The position numbers and the translations under genes are program-made. From DASQGA01 sp963722715 (GTDB taxonomy: Bacteria; Actinomycetota; Thermoleophilia; Gaiellales; Gaiellaceae), in NCBI GenBank assembly GCA_963722715.1, contig CAVROA010000019.1, positions 1-49,528 of the forward strand: 49,528 bases of DNA. Reading direction: 5' to 3'. Shown here piece by piece: positions 34,947-44,038 of this stretch (the first letter of the stretch is position 1; every line of letters starts with the position of its first letter). The notes below the pieces were generated by a model. That model was not told the DNA's origin, did not search any database, and saw only the letters and a list, made by a program, of their open reading frames with translations.

Positions 34947-36948
34947 CTACGGGCGCGCTGCGGTCCGCGCCAGGAGCCCGGGACGTCTCATCGCGTCGAG
35001 CCAGATGGCCCGCGACTCCTCGCGGCTCCCGCGCTCGGACAGCCGTTCGAGCACCCAGGCCGGCCCCGCCGAAGGGATCTCCCCGAGGATTGGCGCGATG
35101 CCCTGATGCCGCTCGTCGCCGAGCTCCTCGCCCGGTCCCGTCAGCACCTCGCTCAGGGTCTCGCCGGGCCTGATCCCGACTGTTTCGAGGTCGGGCACGC
35201 CTGCGCGACCCGCCTGATGCCAGATCCGCTCGGCCAGCTCTCCCACGGTGAGGGTGGTGGGCGTGGCGCGAGGTAGCCAGGCTGATGCCCTCGGACGCGA
35301 GGAGGACGCCCTGTGCGGCCAGCGTCGCTGCATGGGCCATCGTGATCCAGTAGCGCACCATGCCGGTGTCGGTGACCGTGAGGGGCACGCCGCCGCGGGC
35401 CTGCCGGAGGAAGAGCTCCGAAGCGCTTCCAGCGCTCCCGAGAACGTTCACGAAGCGCACGGCGATCCGCGGCCCTCCGGCCCGGCGCGCCGCGAACGCC
35501 GTCAGCTGCTCCATGAAGCGCTTCGTTCGGCCGTAGAAGCTCGCCGCGAGAGCCGCCTTGTCGGTCGAGGCGACCACCACCGTGTCGACGTCGGCTCGCT
35601 CCGCCGCTCGCAGCACGTTCCAGCTCCCGTGCAGGTTCGTGTCGACGAACTCCTCGGGGTAGACCTCGGCCCAGTCGACATGCTTGTACGCAGCCAGGTG
35701 GAAGACGACGTCCGGCTTCGTCTGTCCAAGCTCCCGCTCGATCCGGCCGGGGTCGCGGACGTCGCAGAGCGCGTACCGAACGGGCACGTCGGACTCTCGA
35801 GCGCGCCTGTCGGCGGTCAGGGAAGCTTCGTGGGTGTCGAGCAGCGTGACGGACTCCGGCCTGAAACCGAGCAAGAAGGTGGTCAGCGCCCGGCCGATGG
35901 AGCCGCCGCCGCCGGTGAGGAGGATGCGCCGTCCGCCGAACCGCTCCTGCAGGTCGAGGAGCGAAGGCACCGGATCTCGCAAGCCGAGCACGGCCTGCCA
36001 GTCGAAGTCGTCCGGCGGTAGGTGCTTCGGCCGCGGAGCCGGCGGTGCCTCCGGTTGGGCCAGGGCGCTCTGGATCGCGCGGTAGCCGCGTTTCATGTCG
36101 GGTGAGCGGGCGTGGTCGGGCTCGTTGATCTCGGCGACCAGGAACCGGGCGTGCTTTCCGAGGCGCGCGACGGCCCCGTCCAGGGGGAGCTCGCCACTTC
36201 CGTAGGGGAGGCCCTCTCCGAGTAGGCCATGGGCGTCGGAGATGTGGGCCACGACGGCGGCCGGGCCGAGCTCGTCGATGTAGCGGTCGAGCGTCAGGTC
36301 CTCGTCCGAAGCGAGGCCGAAGAGCGACGGGTACGCCGCCGCGAAGCTCCTGAAGAGGCCGGCGTGTGAGAGGTCGAGCGTGAAGCCGAGCTCCGGGACG
36401 CGCTCGCGCCACCGCACGAGGTCCTGCCAGTGGCCCCCGATCTGGGACACGAAGAGCCCTCCCAGGCGCATCCGGAGCACCGGCGGGACGTTCTCGATCA
36501 GCGGCTCGAGACCGCGCTCCAAGCACGCCCCTGCATAGAAGCGGAGGAAGCGCTCCACCTCCGCCTCGTCGAGGGCGGGAGCGGCACGGAACTCAGCCGG
36601 TCCCAGCGGCGCGTACAGATGGATCGTGAGGACTGGCGACCCGATCGCGGCGGCGAAATCGGCGCTTCGCTCGATGCCTCCACGCGCCTCCTCGGTCAGC
36701 CGGTCGACGGAGACAAAGGCGCCGCTCGGCCAGCTCACGGGCGCTTCGGCCGTCAGCGCGAGCCCGGCACCTTCGGTCGCAGCGAGCGTGGCCTCCACGG
36801 CTCGTTCGAGCGCGCCTTCGTCCGCCACGTCGCGTGGCGCAAGAGCCAGCTCGAGGCCGGCCCAGGGACCGCCCTCGAGGCGCTCGGCTATTTGCTCAAG
36901 GTCCGGAGCGGCCTTGAGTTGCGGGATGACGGCGGAGCCAGTCGACAT
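34947..36948 (-). CDS. TIM-barrel sugar isomerase-like/SDR fusion protein, frameshifted near the end
   Basis: Residues 1 to about 290 resemble the xylose isomerase/AP endonuclease 2 TIM barrel (LTIHLYAPLG, ENVPPVLRM, LGFTLDLSHAG, VAHISDAHG, FLVAEINEPDH). From about residue 340 there is an SDR of the polysaccharide-biosynthesis (CapD/FlaA1-like) group: RRILLTGGGGSIGRAL, VFHLAAYKHVDWAE, STDKAALAASFYGRTK with YxxxK. The frame changes once near 35270-35290; after it the next frame (TPTTLTVGELAERIW) runs to 34947. A one-base error is likely. The start at ATG 36948 lies inside the 3' end of the upstream gene. The two domains may act in one nucleotide-sugar pathway. Confidence 0.75.
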
Positions 36949-37774
36949 AGAGAGCTATAGCTTCTTCGAGAGGGCGGACGCCAAAGCCTAGTGACGCTGC
37001 CGCGTTGTCCGCCTGGTAACTCAGATTCTCACCCGGCTCCAGAGCTCCTCCGGGGGTTTCGATCGGAGAGTCGGAGCCGGCCGCGTCCCGGACGAGCTCG
37101 GCGGCGCGGCGGAGGGGGGTTGCGACGCCGCTCGCAAGTGTCAGCGTCTCGTTCCACCTTGCCTCCGCGACGATCCCTTCCAGGGCCGGCAGGAGGTCGT
37201 CGACGTAAACGAAGTCGCGCACCCGCTCCGGGTCTCCCGGGATGACGATCGGCTCGCCCGAAAGCGCTCGCGCCGCGAAGGCCGCGATCGCCCCCGTGGC
37301 ACCTTCGTCGGCGACCTGCCCTGGCCCGAAGACGGACGTCAGCCGGACAACGGTGGCCGGGGCGGCGTGAAGCCGGCAGGTCTCCTCGCCGAGCCGCTTC
37401 GAGAGTGCGTAGGGGTCGGGCGGCGGGTCGAGGGCGGCTCTGAGCGTGGACGGGAACACGAGCCCGCAACCGTGCTCCCGGCAGCCCTCCAGCAGGTTGA
37501 GCGTCGTGCCCGCGTTCTGCCGCACGGCCCAGGCCGGATCCGAGCGCGCGCGGGCAGGGTCAGGGACGCCTGCGAAATGGAAGACGGCTGCGGCCCCTGC
37601 CAGCAGGTCGCGAGCGACCGGGTCTCCCGCGTCGAGCTCGATCGCATCGCCGGCGAGCGCCCGGCGCGCCCCCTCCGGGCGCGAAACGCGAACGACCTCG
37701 TGCCCGGCCTCCTCGAGCAGGTCGGCCACGCGAGATCCGAGGAAGCCCCGCGCACCCGTGACGACGGCTCTCAC
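36896..37774 (-). CDS. NAD-dependent epimerase/dehydratase (SDR)
   Basis: This 292-residue extended SDR has the cofactor motif VTGARGFLGSRV, FHFAGVPDPAR, a catalytic YxxxK in PYALSKRLGEE, VRLTSVFGPGQ and RDFVYVDDL. It should act on a nucleotide sugar as epimerase, dehydratase or reductase. Its start overlaps the stop of the previous SDR by 4 bases, and its 3' end overlaps the next gene by 53 bases. Confidence 0.85.
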   Translation of the reverse strand: MRAVVTGARGFLGSRVADLLEEAGHEVVRVSRPEGARRALAGDAIELDAGDPVARDLLAGAAAVFHFAGVPDPARARSDPAWAVRQNAGTTLNLLEGCREHGCGLVFPSTLRAALDPPPDPYALSKRLGEETCRLHAAPATVVRLTSVFGPGQVADEGATGAIAAFAARALSGEPIVIPGDPERVRDFVYVDDLLPALEGIVAEARWNETLTLASGVATPLRRAAELVRDAAGSDSPIETPGGALEPGENLSYQADNAAASLGFGVRPLEEAIALYVDWLRRHPATQGRSGP

Positions 37775-38607
37775 GGCCCGAGGTACTCCCGAACGGTGTG
37801 GTGGTACTCGAAGGGGCTTCGCACCGTGAAGGCCGGCTCGTCGGTGGGTGCTTCGCCGCGGGCAAGCCGCGCGACGTCGGCGACGGTGACCGTCTCGGCT
37901 GCGACGTTGGCCACGCCGGGATCGGACTCGAGCAGGATCCTGGCGGCGTCGTCGACGTGGACGACGCCGATCGTCGCCTTTCCGCCCTCGTCGAGCGGGA
38001 GCGTTTCCCCGGCTTCGGCGAGCCGCCGAAAGCGGTCGACGACAGTCTGCGACTCAGGCCTTTCGTGCTCGACCGGGCTGGGCCCGTAGACGATCCCTAG
38101 CCGCAGGACGGCGAGATCGAACCCGCCGCGGCGGGCGTGAAGCCCGAGACAGAGCTCCGCGTAGACCTTCGACAGGTGGGCGAGGTCGTTCTGCGGCCCA
38201 TACGGCCGGTTTGCGTCCACTTCGCCTGTGAGGCCGGGGCCGTAGACGTGCAGCGAGCTTCCGTAGACGAGCATCGGGCCGCCACGCTCGGCAACCGCTT
38301 CCGCGACCCGGCGGGCTCCGGTCACGTTCGTCTCCTCCGTGTAGTCGGGCTCGCGCTCGGCGAGCGGCCGGCTGGCCTGCGCGGCGAGCAGGAAGACACG
38401 CTCGGGGCCCTCGGCGAGGAGCCGGTCGATCTCCTGGCGGTTTCGGATGTCGGCGGTCTCCACGCGGGCGCCTTGCCCCTCGAGCTCTGCGAGCTGCTCC
38501 CGCCGCGTCGCGTACCAGTTGTCGGCGAGCACGACGTCGGTCCCAGCCGCGAGTGCACGCTCTGCCAGCGCCGCTCCGACGTACCCCGCGCCGAGCACGA
38601 GGATCAA
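37771..38607 (-). CDS. NAD-dependent epimerase-like protein without the catalytic tyrosine
   Basis: This 278-residue SDR has the cofactor motif LVLGAGYVGAALA, LLAAQASRPLAE and GSSLHVYGPG with the usual serine. In the YxxxK position the sequence reads AHLSK, so the lysine is kept but the tyrosine is Ala. It may bind its nucleotide sugar or catalyse by another route. It starts 5 bases after the nucleotide-sugar dehydrogenase stop. Confidence 0.8.
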   Translation of the reverse strand: MILVLGAGYVGAALAERALAAGTDVVLADNWYATRREQLAELEGQGARVETADIRNRQEIDRLLAEGPERVFLLAAQASRPLAEREPDYTEETNVTGARRVAEAVAERGGPMLVYGSSLHVYGPGLTGEVDANRPYGPQNDLAHLSKVYAELCLGLHARRGGFDLAVLRLGIVYGPSPVEHERPESQTVVDRFRRLAEAGETLPLDEGGKATIGVVHVDDAARILLESDPGVANVAAETVTVADVARLARGEAPTDEPAFTVRSPFEYHHTVREYLGP

Positions 38608-38612
38608 GGGAA

Positions 38613-39920
38613 CTAGATCCGGTGGACGCCGGGGCCGGCCGGGACGACGTTCCGCGCGTCCACGACCAGCTTCGCCTTATCCCAGAGCGGCTGCTGGAGG
38701 AACTGGCGATGCTGGGTGAGCATCACGACGCAGTCCGCCTTCCCGACCTCGTCGGCCGACCACTCGACGCTCTGGTGCCGGCGGTCGTCCAGGTCGACCT
38801 CGGGTACCCAGGGATCGCAGTAGATGACGTCGCCGCCCCGTGAGAGGAGCTGGCGCATGACCTCGAAGCTCGGCGACTCCCGCGTGTCGTGGACGTCCGC
38901 CTTGTAGGCCATCCCGAGCAGCAGGATCCGCGAGCCCTTGATCGGGCGGTCGACGTCGTTCAAAGCGTCACCGACCTTGCCGACGACGTAGAGCGGCATT
39001 CGCGTATTGATCTCGTGCGCTGCCTCGATCAGCTGGGGCGAGTAGCCGTACTCACGGACGCGCGCTGCGAGAAAGTGCGGCACCACCGGGATGCAGTCGC
39101 CACCGAGGCCAGGCCCAGGGTAGTGCGGCATGAACGCGAAGGGCTTCGAGGACGCAGCCTCGATCACCTCCCAGGCGGAGACCCCGAGCTTGTCGCACAT
39201 GAGCGCAAGCTCGTTCGCGAGGGCGATGTTGACCGCCCGGAAGGTGTTCTCGTGGAGCTTCGCGGTTTCGGCGACGATCGGGCTCGAGACCCGGATGACG
39301 ACGTCGACGATCTGCTTGTACAGGAGCTCCGTTCGGCGCGCGCATTCGTCCGTGACGCCGGCGACGAGCTTGGGCGTCGTCTTGATCGTGAAGCTCTTGT
39401 TTCCCGGGTCGACCCGCTCGGGCGCGTAACCCAGGAAAAAGTCGGTCCCCACCTCGCCGCCTCCGCGCTCGAGGATCGGCCGAACGATTTCCTCAGTCGT
39501 CCCAGGGGAGGTCGTGGACTGGAGGACGACGAGCTGGCCGGGCCGGATGTTCTCGGCGACGGACTCGGCAGCGGCGACGATGTAAGACGCGTCCGGCGTC
39601 CGCGTCTTCGAGAGCGGGGTCGGCACGCAGATCGTGAGGGCATCGAGCTCGGAAACGGCGCCATATTCCGTCGAGGCGCTGAGCTCCCCCTGGAGGAGCT
39701 CGTAGCGCTCAGAAGGGACGTCCACGAGGTATGAGCGCCGCTCGCCGATCGCGCGGACACGCCTCTCATTCAGATCGATCCCGGTTACGTCGAAGCCGGC
39801 TTCGGCGAACGACATTGCCAGCGGCAACCCCGCGTAGCCGAGCCCGACGATGCCGACCTTTGCCTCGCGTGTTGCGATGCGCTCGTCGAACTCCGATGTT
39901 GTGGCAACTACCTCCGTCAC
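38613..39920 (-). CDS. UDP-sugar 6-dehydrogenase (UDP-GlcNAc/ManNAc or UDP-glucose type)
   Basis: This protein of about 435 residues oxidises the C6 hydroxyl of a UDP-sugar to a uronic acid in two NAD steps. Motifs are VGIVGLGYAGLPLA, STTSPGTTEEIV, KLHENTFRAVNIALANE and the catalytic cysteine in GPGLGGDCIPVVPHF. The layout is closer to the WbpA/WecC group than to UDP-glucose dehydrogenases. I chose GTG 39920: TAGCAT on the minus strand ends 7 bases upstream, giving a leaderless message. A longer form from 39989 is possible. It heads the operon. Confidence 0.88.
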   Translation of the reverse strand: MTEVVATTSEFDERIATREAKVGIVGLGYAGLPLAMSFAEAGFDVTGIDLNERRVRAIGERRSYLVDVPSERYELLQGELSASTEYGAVSELDALTICVPTPLSKTRTPDASYIVAAAESVAENIRPGQLVVLQSTTSPGTTEEIVRPILERGGGEVGTDFFLGYAPERVDPGNKSFTIKTTPKLVAGVTDECARRTELLYKQIVDVVIRVSSPIVAETAKLHENTFRAVNIALANELALMCDKLGVSAWEVIEAASSKPFAFMPHYPGPGLGGDCIPVVPHFLAARVREYGYSPQLIEAAHEINTRMPLYVVGKVGDALNDVDRPIKGSRILLLGMAYKADVHDTRESPSFEVMRQLLSRGGDVIYCDPWVPEVDLDDRRHQSVEWSADEVGKADCVVMLTQHRQFLQQPLWDKAKLVVDARNVVPAGPGVHRI

Positions 39921-39927
39921 GGCCGGG

Positions 39928-39933
39928 ATGCTA
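39928..39933 (-). promoter_or_regulatory. -10 box of the nucleotide-sugar operon
   Basis: TAGCAT on the minus strand ends exactly 7 bases before GTG 39920. The -35 region is not recognisable. The spacing equals that of the other leaderless promoters in the window. Confidence 0.4.
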
Positions 39934-39995
39934 GCTACGTCGGACGAAGGCCGCTTTCGTCCTGAGGATTCGGGTTTGCCGGCCAGCACCTCTGC

Positions 39996-40001
39996 TATAA
40001 C
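39996..40001 (+). promoter_or_regulatory. -10 box of the WecA-like gene
   Basis: TATAAC ends 6 bases before ATG 40008, and no ribosome site is present. The -35 is weak (TTTGCC or TTGCCG, too close). A leaderless transcript is likely. Confidence 0.45.
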
Positions 40002-40007
40002 CGCCGC

Positions 40008-41189
40008 ATGTCCTTCCCCGAGGCGTTGCGTGCCCTCGTTGGGGACGGCGCGGCGGTCTGGGGCTTTCTGACGGCGATCGGCATCGTGCTCGCCCTGACG
40101 CCGCTGATCGCGCGGCTAGCCCCCTCGATCGGCGGTGTCGACTTTGGCGGAGACCGGCCCCGCGTGCACCAGAGCCCGGTCCCGCGGATCGGAGGCGTCG
40201 CGATCGTGGTCGCGATCCTGGTCCCGGCTGCGATCTTCATCCATCTGGAAGGCCCCTACCTCGGGATTCTCGGCGGGACGCTGCTGGTCGCCGCACTCGG
40301 CCTCATCGACGACATCCGCGGCCTTCGTCCCAGCACCAAGTTCATGGGAGTCTGCGTGGTTGCGCTCATTCCCGTGCTCGGCTACGACGTCCGCTTCCAC
40401 CATCTGACGCTCCCCGTCTTCGGCGACTTCGATCTCGGCTGGGCGGGATATCCGTTGACGATCCTGTGGGTCGCGGTCCTCGCGAACCTCATCAACCTGA
40501 TCGACGGCATGGACTCGCTCGCGGCGGGAATCGTCTCCATCGCGGCGATGTCGTTTGCCGTCCTGGCGGCCTCGTTCGGGCGGTCGAACGCCGCCGTGCT
40601 CGCGGCGATCATCTGCGGAGCGACGCTCGCATTCCTCCGGCACAACTACCACCCTGCGAAGATCTTCATGGGCGATTCGGGCGCGCTCGCGCTCGGGTTC
40701 CTCCTCGCGACCGTGGCGGTCGAAGGCGTCCTGAAGACGGCGGCCACGATCGCCCTCGTCGCGCCGCTGCTCGTGCTGGCGGTGCCGATCCTGGACACGT
40801 CGTTCGTCGTGCTGAAGCGGCTCAAGTACCGCCGTCCGCCCTGGGATCCCGACCAGAACCATTTTTACCACCGCCTGATGCGGATCGGGCTCTCGCAGCG
40901 GCGGACTGCTGCATACCTCCACCTGTGGGCTCTGCTGCTCGCAGCCTGGGCTGTGATGCTCCGGTTCGTCCCGCCTCGCCCGCGCGGCGTCTGGAACCTC
41001 GAGCACGTGCTGATTGCGGGGGGAACCGGCCTCGTGGTCGTCGCAGCGTCGATCTGGATGGTCTACAGCCTCGAGATCCTGAAGGCGCGCCACCTTCGCG
41101 TGCTCGGCTTCGGGCGCGAGCCCGCCGAGCTTCCGGCCGAGGAGCCTGAGGAAGCCGTCGAGCGGGCCCTCACCGGACCTCGTAGCTAA
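40008..41189 (+). CDS. Undecaprenyl/decaprenyl-phosphate sugar-1-phosphate transferase (WecA/TagO/MraY family)
   Basis: This 393-residue membrane enzyme with about ten hydrophobic segments transfers a sugar-1-phosphate, usually GlcNAc-1-P, from UDP-sugar to polyprenyl phosphate, starting an envelope glycan. Motifs are LGLIDDIRGL, NLINLIDGMDSLAAG, YHPAKIFMGDSGAL and the His motif DQNHFYHRLM. It sits between the nucleotide-sugar operon and the atp genes, which is its usual place in Actinobacteria. Its 3' end overlaps the convergent DUF354 gene by 4 bases. Confidence 0.9.
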   Translation: MSFPEALRALVGDGAAVWGFLTAIGIVLALTPLIARLAPSIGGVDFGGDRPRVHQSPVPRIGGVAIVVAILVPAAIFIHLEGPYLGILGGTLLVAALGLIDDIRGLRPSTKFMGVCVVALIPVLGYDVRFHHLTLPVFGDFDLGWAGYPLTILWVAVLANLINLIDGMDSLAAGIVSIAAMSFAVLAASFGRSNAAVLAAIICGATLAFLRHNYHPAKIFMGDSGALALGFLLATVAVEGVLKTAATIALVAPLLVLAVPILDTSFVVLKRLKYRRPPWDPDQNHFYHRLMRIGLSQRRTAAYLHLWALLLAAWAVMLRFVPPRPRGVWNLEHVLIAGGTGLVVVAASIWMVYSLEILKARHLRVLGFGREPAELPAEEPEEAVERALTGPRS

Positions 41190-42202
41190 GCCAGCCAGGG
41201 GAGGGCCAGCCGAACCAGGTCGGCGGGGTTGCGACGGACGCGCGCGCGCCAGCCGTCCGGCGGCTTCTTCGCGATCTCGAGCTCGGCCGGGTCTGCCAGG
41301 AAGCGGAGCCTCCCCTCCCGGGCCAGAAGCTCGTCCACGGCCCCGAGCCGCCCCTCGAAGATCGACCAGACCGGCGTTCCGAGCACGGCTGCCTCGCGGT
41401 TCATCGTGCCGCCGGCCGAGACGAGGAGATCTGCGAAGGCAACGAGGCTTCTCCCGTCCACCGACCGCTCGGGTATGTGCACTCGCTCGAGCCCGAGTGT
41501 CCGGATCGCTTCGCGCTGGTTCGGCGTCCGCGCGAGGACGACCGTCTGCGTCCGCTCGTCGCCCGAGAGGCGCCGCAAAAGCCTCGGAAGCAGCTCGTTC
41601 TCCGACCCGCCGAGGTAGAGCGCATAGGAGGGAGCCGTCCGGACTACGCAGAGGACCGCGTCTTCGGAGAGCTGGAGCTCGTCGAGGACGGCCGGGTCGG
41701 GCACGAAGTCGGCGAGGTAGTACTCCTCCTTGAGGCCCGGGTAGCGGACGAGCTTCGGCGGGCGGGCTCCGTAGCGGGCGAGCCGCTCAGCCGGGATGGC
41801 GTCGGGCACGAGGACCCGATTGGCGAGCCGGCAGTTCGCGTGGTGCTGGAGCGCCGCCCACTCGTAGTCGAACATGGTCGTGTTCGGAATCCGCAGGACG
41901 CGGCAGGCGGGCGGGAGGTCCGTCGAACCGTGCGCGAGGGCGCAGTCGAACTGCCGGCCGCGGGCGAAGCGCACGAGTTGCGGCGCTCGGGCCAAAGCCG
42001 CGCGTGCCTTCCCGAAGCGGGAGACGCCGCCGTGATGTCCGAGGACGGTGTGGGGGTGGCCCCAGTCTTCGAGCAGCTCGACGGTGTGGGAGAGCGGGCG
42101 CGCCGTGAGCGTCACGTGGTGGCCGTCCGCCTCCAGCCGCTCGACGAGCGGGCGCAGGACGAGGACGTGCGCGGTGTTCGTGAGATCGGCCCAGACGCGC
42201 AT
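41186..42202 (-). CDS. DUF354 family glycosyltransferase-like protein
   Basis: This 338-residue protein resembles the DUF354 group, which has a GT-B glycosyltransferase-like fold: MRVWADLTNTAHVLVLRPLV at the start, a long middle with RYPGLKEEYYLADF, and the donor-site-like SAGGTMNREAAVLGTPVWSIF. The family is found in archaeal and bacterial envelope clusters but lacks firm function. It lies divergent from the atp genes. Confidence 0.8.
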   Translation of the reverse strand: MRVWADLTNTAHVLVLRPLVERLEADGHHVTLTARPLSHTVELLEDWGHPHTVLGHHGGVSRFGKARAALARAPQLVRFARGRQFDCALAHGSTDLPPACRVLRIPNTTMFDYEWAALQHHANCRLANRVLVPDAIPAERLARYGARPPKLVRYPGLKEEYYLADFVPDPAVLDELQLSEDAVLCVVRTAPSYALYLGGSENELLPRLLRRLSGDERTQTVVLARTPNQREAIRTLGLERVHIPERSVDGRSLVAFADLLVSAGGTMNREAAVLGTPVWSIFEGRLGAVDELLAREGRLRFLADPAELEIAKKPPDGWRARVRRNPADLVRLALPWLA

Positions 42203-42334
42203 CGGCCGCCTGAGGATAGACGGTGAACAAAGTCGCCTCTGAATCGGCTCTTTTTCGCAGAAACAAGCCGTTTCGGAGCGTCACGAAGTCGCGCCACAAT
42301 CTGGCCGGGCGCTGATACAGTGGCCCCGGCCCGA

Positions 42335-42544
42335 ATGACCGCCCACGTGACGGCAGAGCGCACATCCTTTGACCCTCTCGGCGCCGGAGCGCTCCTCCTC
42401 GCCGTTCTGGTCGTGTGTGTCGGAGTGGGCGCGCTGGTCGGCTGGGCGTCCGGGTCGGTGGGCGGCGGCATCGCGATCGGCTCCGTGATCGGCATACCCG
42501 CGGCGATCGGGACCGTCTACCTCACATATCGGGACATCGCCTAG
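42335..42544 (+). CDS. AtpZ/AtpI-like small membrane protein
   Basis: This 69-residue protein has two hydrophobic helices (LLLAVLVVCVGVGALVGW and GGGIAIGSVIGIPAAIGTVY), like the AtpZ proteins that precede atpI. Such proteins help assemble the c-ring or carry magnesium. I chose ATG 42335; a GTG at 42320 is the alternative. It overlaps no other gene and starts the atp operon. Confidence 0.65.
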   Translation: MTAHVTAERTSFDPLGAGALLLAVLVVCVGVGALVGWASGSVGGGIAIGSVIGIPAAIGTVYLTYRDIA

Positions 42545-42549
42545 TGACC

Positions 42550-42930
42550 ATGCTCACGCCGAGACCGATGCCGGAGCGCCGTTTCCCCGTGATTGCGGGC
42601 GGCGCGCTCGTCGCGCTCGCCCTGCCGATCTTCGCAATCGCGGGCTGGGAGCTCAGGGGTTGGGCGCTCGGCGCCGTCCTCTGGGCTGCGAGCCAGGCGC
42701 TCGGGCTGCTCTTCGCGCACTTCGGGATCGGTGAGCCGAACCTGCGCGGTTCGGGAGTGGTCGCGTTCGGGATGATGGCGCGCGGCATCCTGCTGATGAT
42801 CGTCGCGCTCGCTGTCGCCACCTCGGATCCCGGCCTGGCACTCGCCGGAGCGCTCGTCTACACGGCTGCTTACTCGCTCGAGCTCGGTCTCAGCCTGACG
42901 CTCTATTTCTCGGGGACCCCCAAACAGTGA
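42550..42930 (+). CDS. atpI: ATP synthase protein I-like
   Basis: A protein of about 126 residues with four hydrophobic helices (VIAGGALVALALPIFAIAGW, WALGAVLWAASQALGLLFAH, GILLMIVALAV, ALVYTAAYSLELGLSLTLYF) lies just before the a subunit gene, the usual place of atpI. It starts at ATG 42550, or at GTG 42544, which overlaps the previous stop. The stop overlaps the atpB start. Sequence similarity to characterised AtpI is weak; the call rests mainly on position and topology. Confidence 0.7.
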   Translation: MLTPRPMPERRFPVIAGGALVALALPIFAIAGWELRGWALGAVLWAASQALGLLFAHFGIGEPNLRGSGVVAFGMMARGILLMIVALAVATSDPGLALAGALVYTAAYSLELGLSLTLYFSGTPKQ

Positions 42931-43760
42931 AATTCGCGCTGATCTTCGCGGCTGCCGAGGACTTCCAGCCGCAGCACGAATTCGAGCTGCCGGCGTGGGT
43001 GCCCATCCATCTCGGCCCGATCGACATGTCGATCAACAAGGCCGTCGTCTACCTCTGGGTGGGCGCCCTGGTCACGATCTTGCTCGGCATCTGGATCATG
43101 CGCTTCGGTCTTTCGCTCAGGCCGAGCAGGCGCCAGACGACGGGCGAGAGCCTCTACGAGCTGATCCAGGGCCAGATTGCCGAGGGCAACCTGCCGTCGA
43201 AGGCGATCAACCGCTGGTTTCCCTACGTCGCTTCGCTCTTCCTCTTCATCTGGATCCTGAACCTGGTTGGGTTCGTGCCGCTTCCGATCTCGAGCGAGAA
43301 GTTCGAGCTGTTCGGGCTGGAGTTCCCGACCTGGGGCATCTATGCGGCCACCGCGAACCTGAGCGTGACGCTCGCGCTGGCGCTGATCACCTTCGTCGCC
43401 ACCCATGTGGAGGGCATTCGCTACAACGGGGTCGTCCGCTACTTCAAGAGCTGGATTCCGGCAGGCGTGCCGAAGGCGCTGCTCGGCCCGATCGTGGTGC
43501 TCGAAGTGATCTCCCAGTTCATGCGGCTCATCTCTCTCTCCGTCCGACTCTTCGCCAACATGCTCGCGGGCCACATGCTGATCCTCGTCATGATCGGCCT
43601 GATCTTCATCTTCTCGTCGTACGCGATCGCGGTGATCGCGATCCCGGTCGCCACCGCCGTTTACATCTTCGAGGTAGCGATCGTCGTCACGATCCAGGCG
43701 TTCGTCTTTGCCCTGCTCTCCGCCATCTACATCGGTGGCGCCATCGAACCCGAACATTGA
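42927..43760 (+). CDS. atpB: ATP synthase subunit a
   Basis: The 277-residue membrane subunit forms the proton half-channels. The essential arginine is in LSVRLFANMLAGH, and the last helix has the usual IFEVAIVVTIQAFVFALLS. It starts at GTG 42927 overlapping atpI. It is followed by atpE after 17 bases. Confidence 0.94.
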   Translation: MKFALIFAAAEDFQPQHEFELPAWVPIHLGPIDMSINKAVVYLWVGALVTILLGIWIMRFGLSLRPSRRQTTGESLYELIQGQIAEGNLPSKAINRWFPYVASLFLFIWILNLVGFVPLPISSEKFELFGLEFPTWGIYAATANLSVTLALALITFVATHVEGIRYNGVVRYFKSWIPAGVPKALLGPIVVLEVISQFMRLISLSVRLFANMLAGHMLILVMIGLIFIFSSYAIAVIAIPVATAVYIFEVAIVVTIQAFVFALLSAIYIGGAIEPEH

Positions 43761-43777
43761 TCCAAAGGAGGCACGAG

Positions 43778-44038
43778 TTGACCACCCTTTTTGCAGCACT
43801 CGACGGGAACGTCGCCGATCTGGGGAAGGCGATCGCGTTCGGCGTCGGCGTCGGTCTCGGCGCGGTCGGCGCCGGCATCGGCATCGGGAACATCTTCGGG
43901 TCGATGATCCAGGCTGTCGCCCGGCAACCCGAGCTTCGCGGTGAGCTGACAGGCATCCAGTGGCTCGGCTTCGCGCTGACCGAGGCCGTCGTCTTCTACG
44001 CGCTTCTCGGCGGCTTGCTCGCCTACGTGCTCGTCTAA
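43778..44038 (+). CDS. atpE: ATP synthase subunit c
   Basis: This 86-residue c-ring protein starts at TTG 43778, 6 bases after AAAGGAGG (43764-43771); no ATG or GTG fits. The first helix has the GxGxG repeats (GVGVGLGAVGAGIGIG), the loop has ARQPEL, and the second helix carries the ion-binding Glu in ALTEAVVFYALL. The Glu is followed by Ala rather than Ser/Thr, which suggests proton, not sodium, coupling. Its stop overlaps the atpF start (TAATG). Confidence 0.93.
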   Translation: MTTLFAALDGNVADLGKAIAFGVGVGLGAVGAGIGIGNIFGSMIQAVARQPELRGELTGIQWLGFALTEAVVFYALLGGLLAYVLV

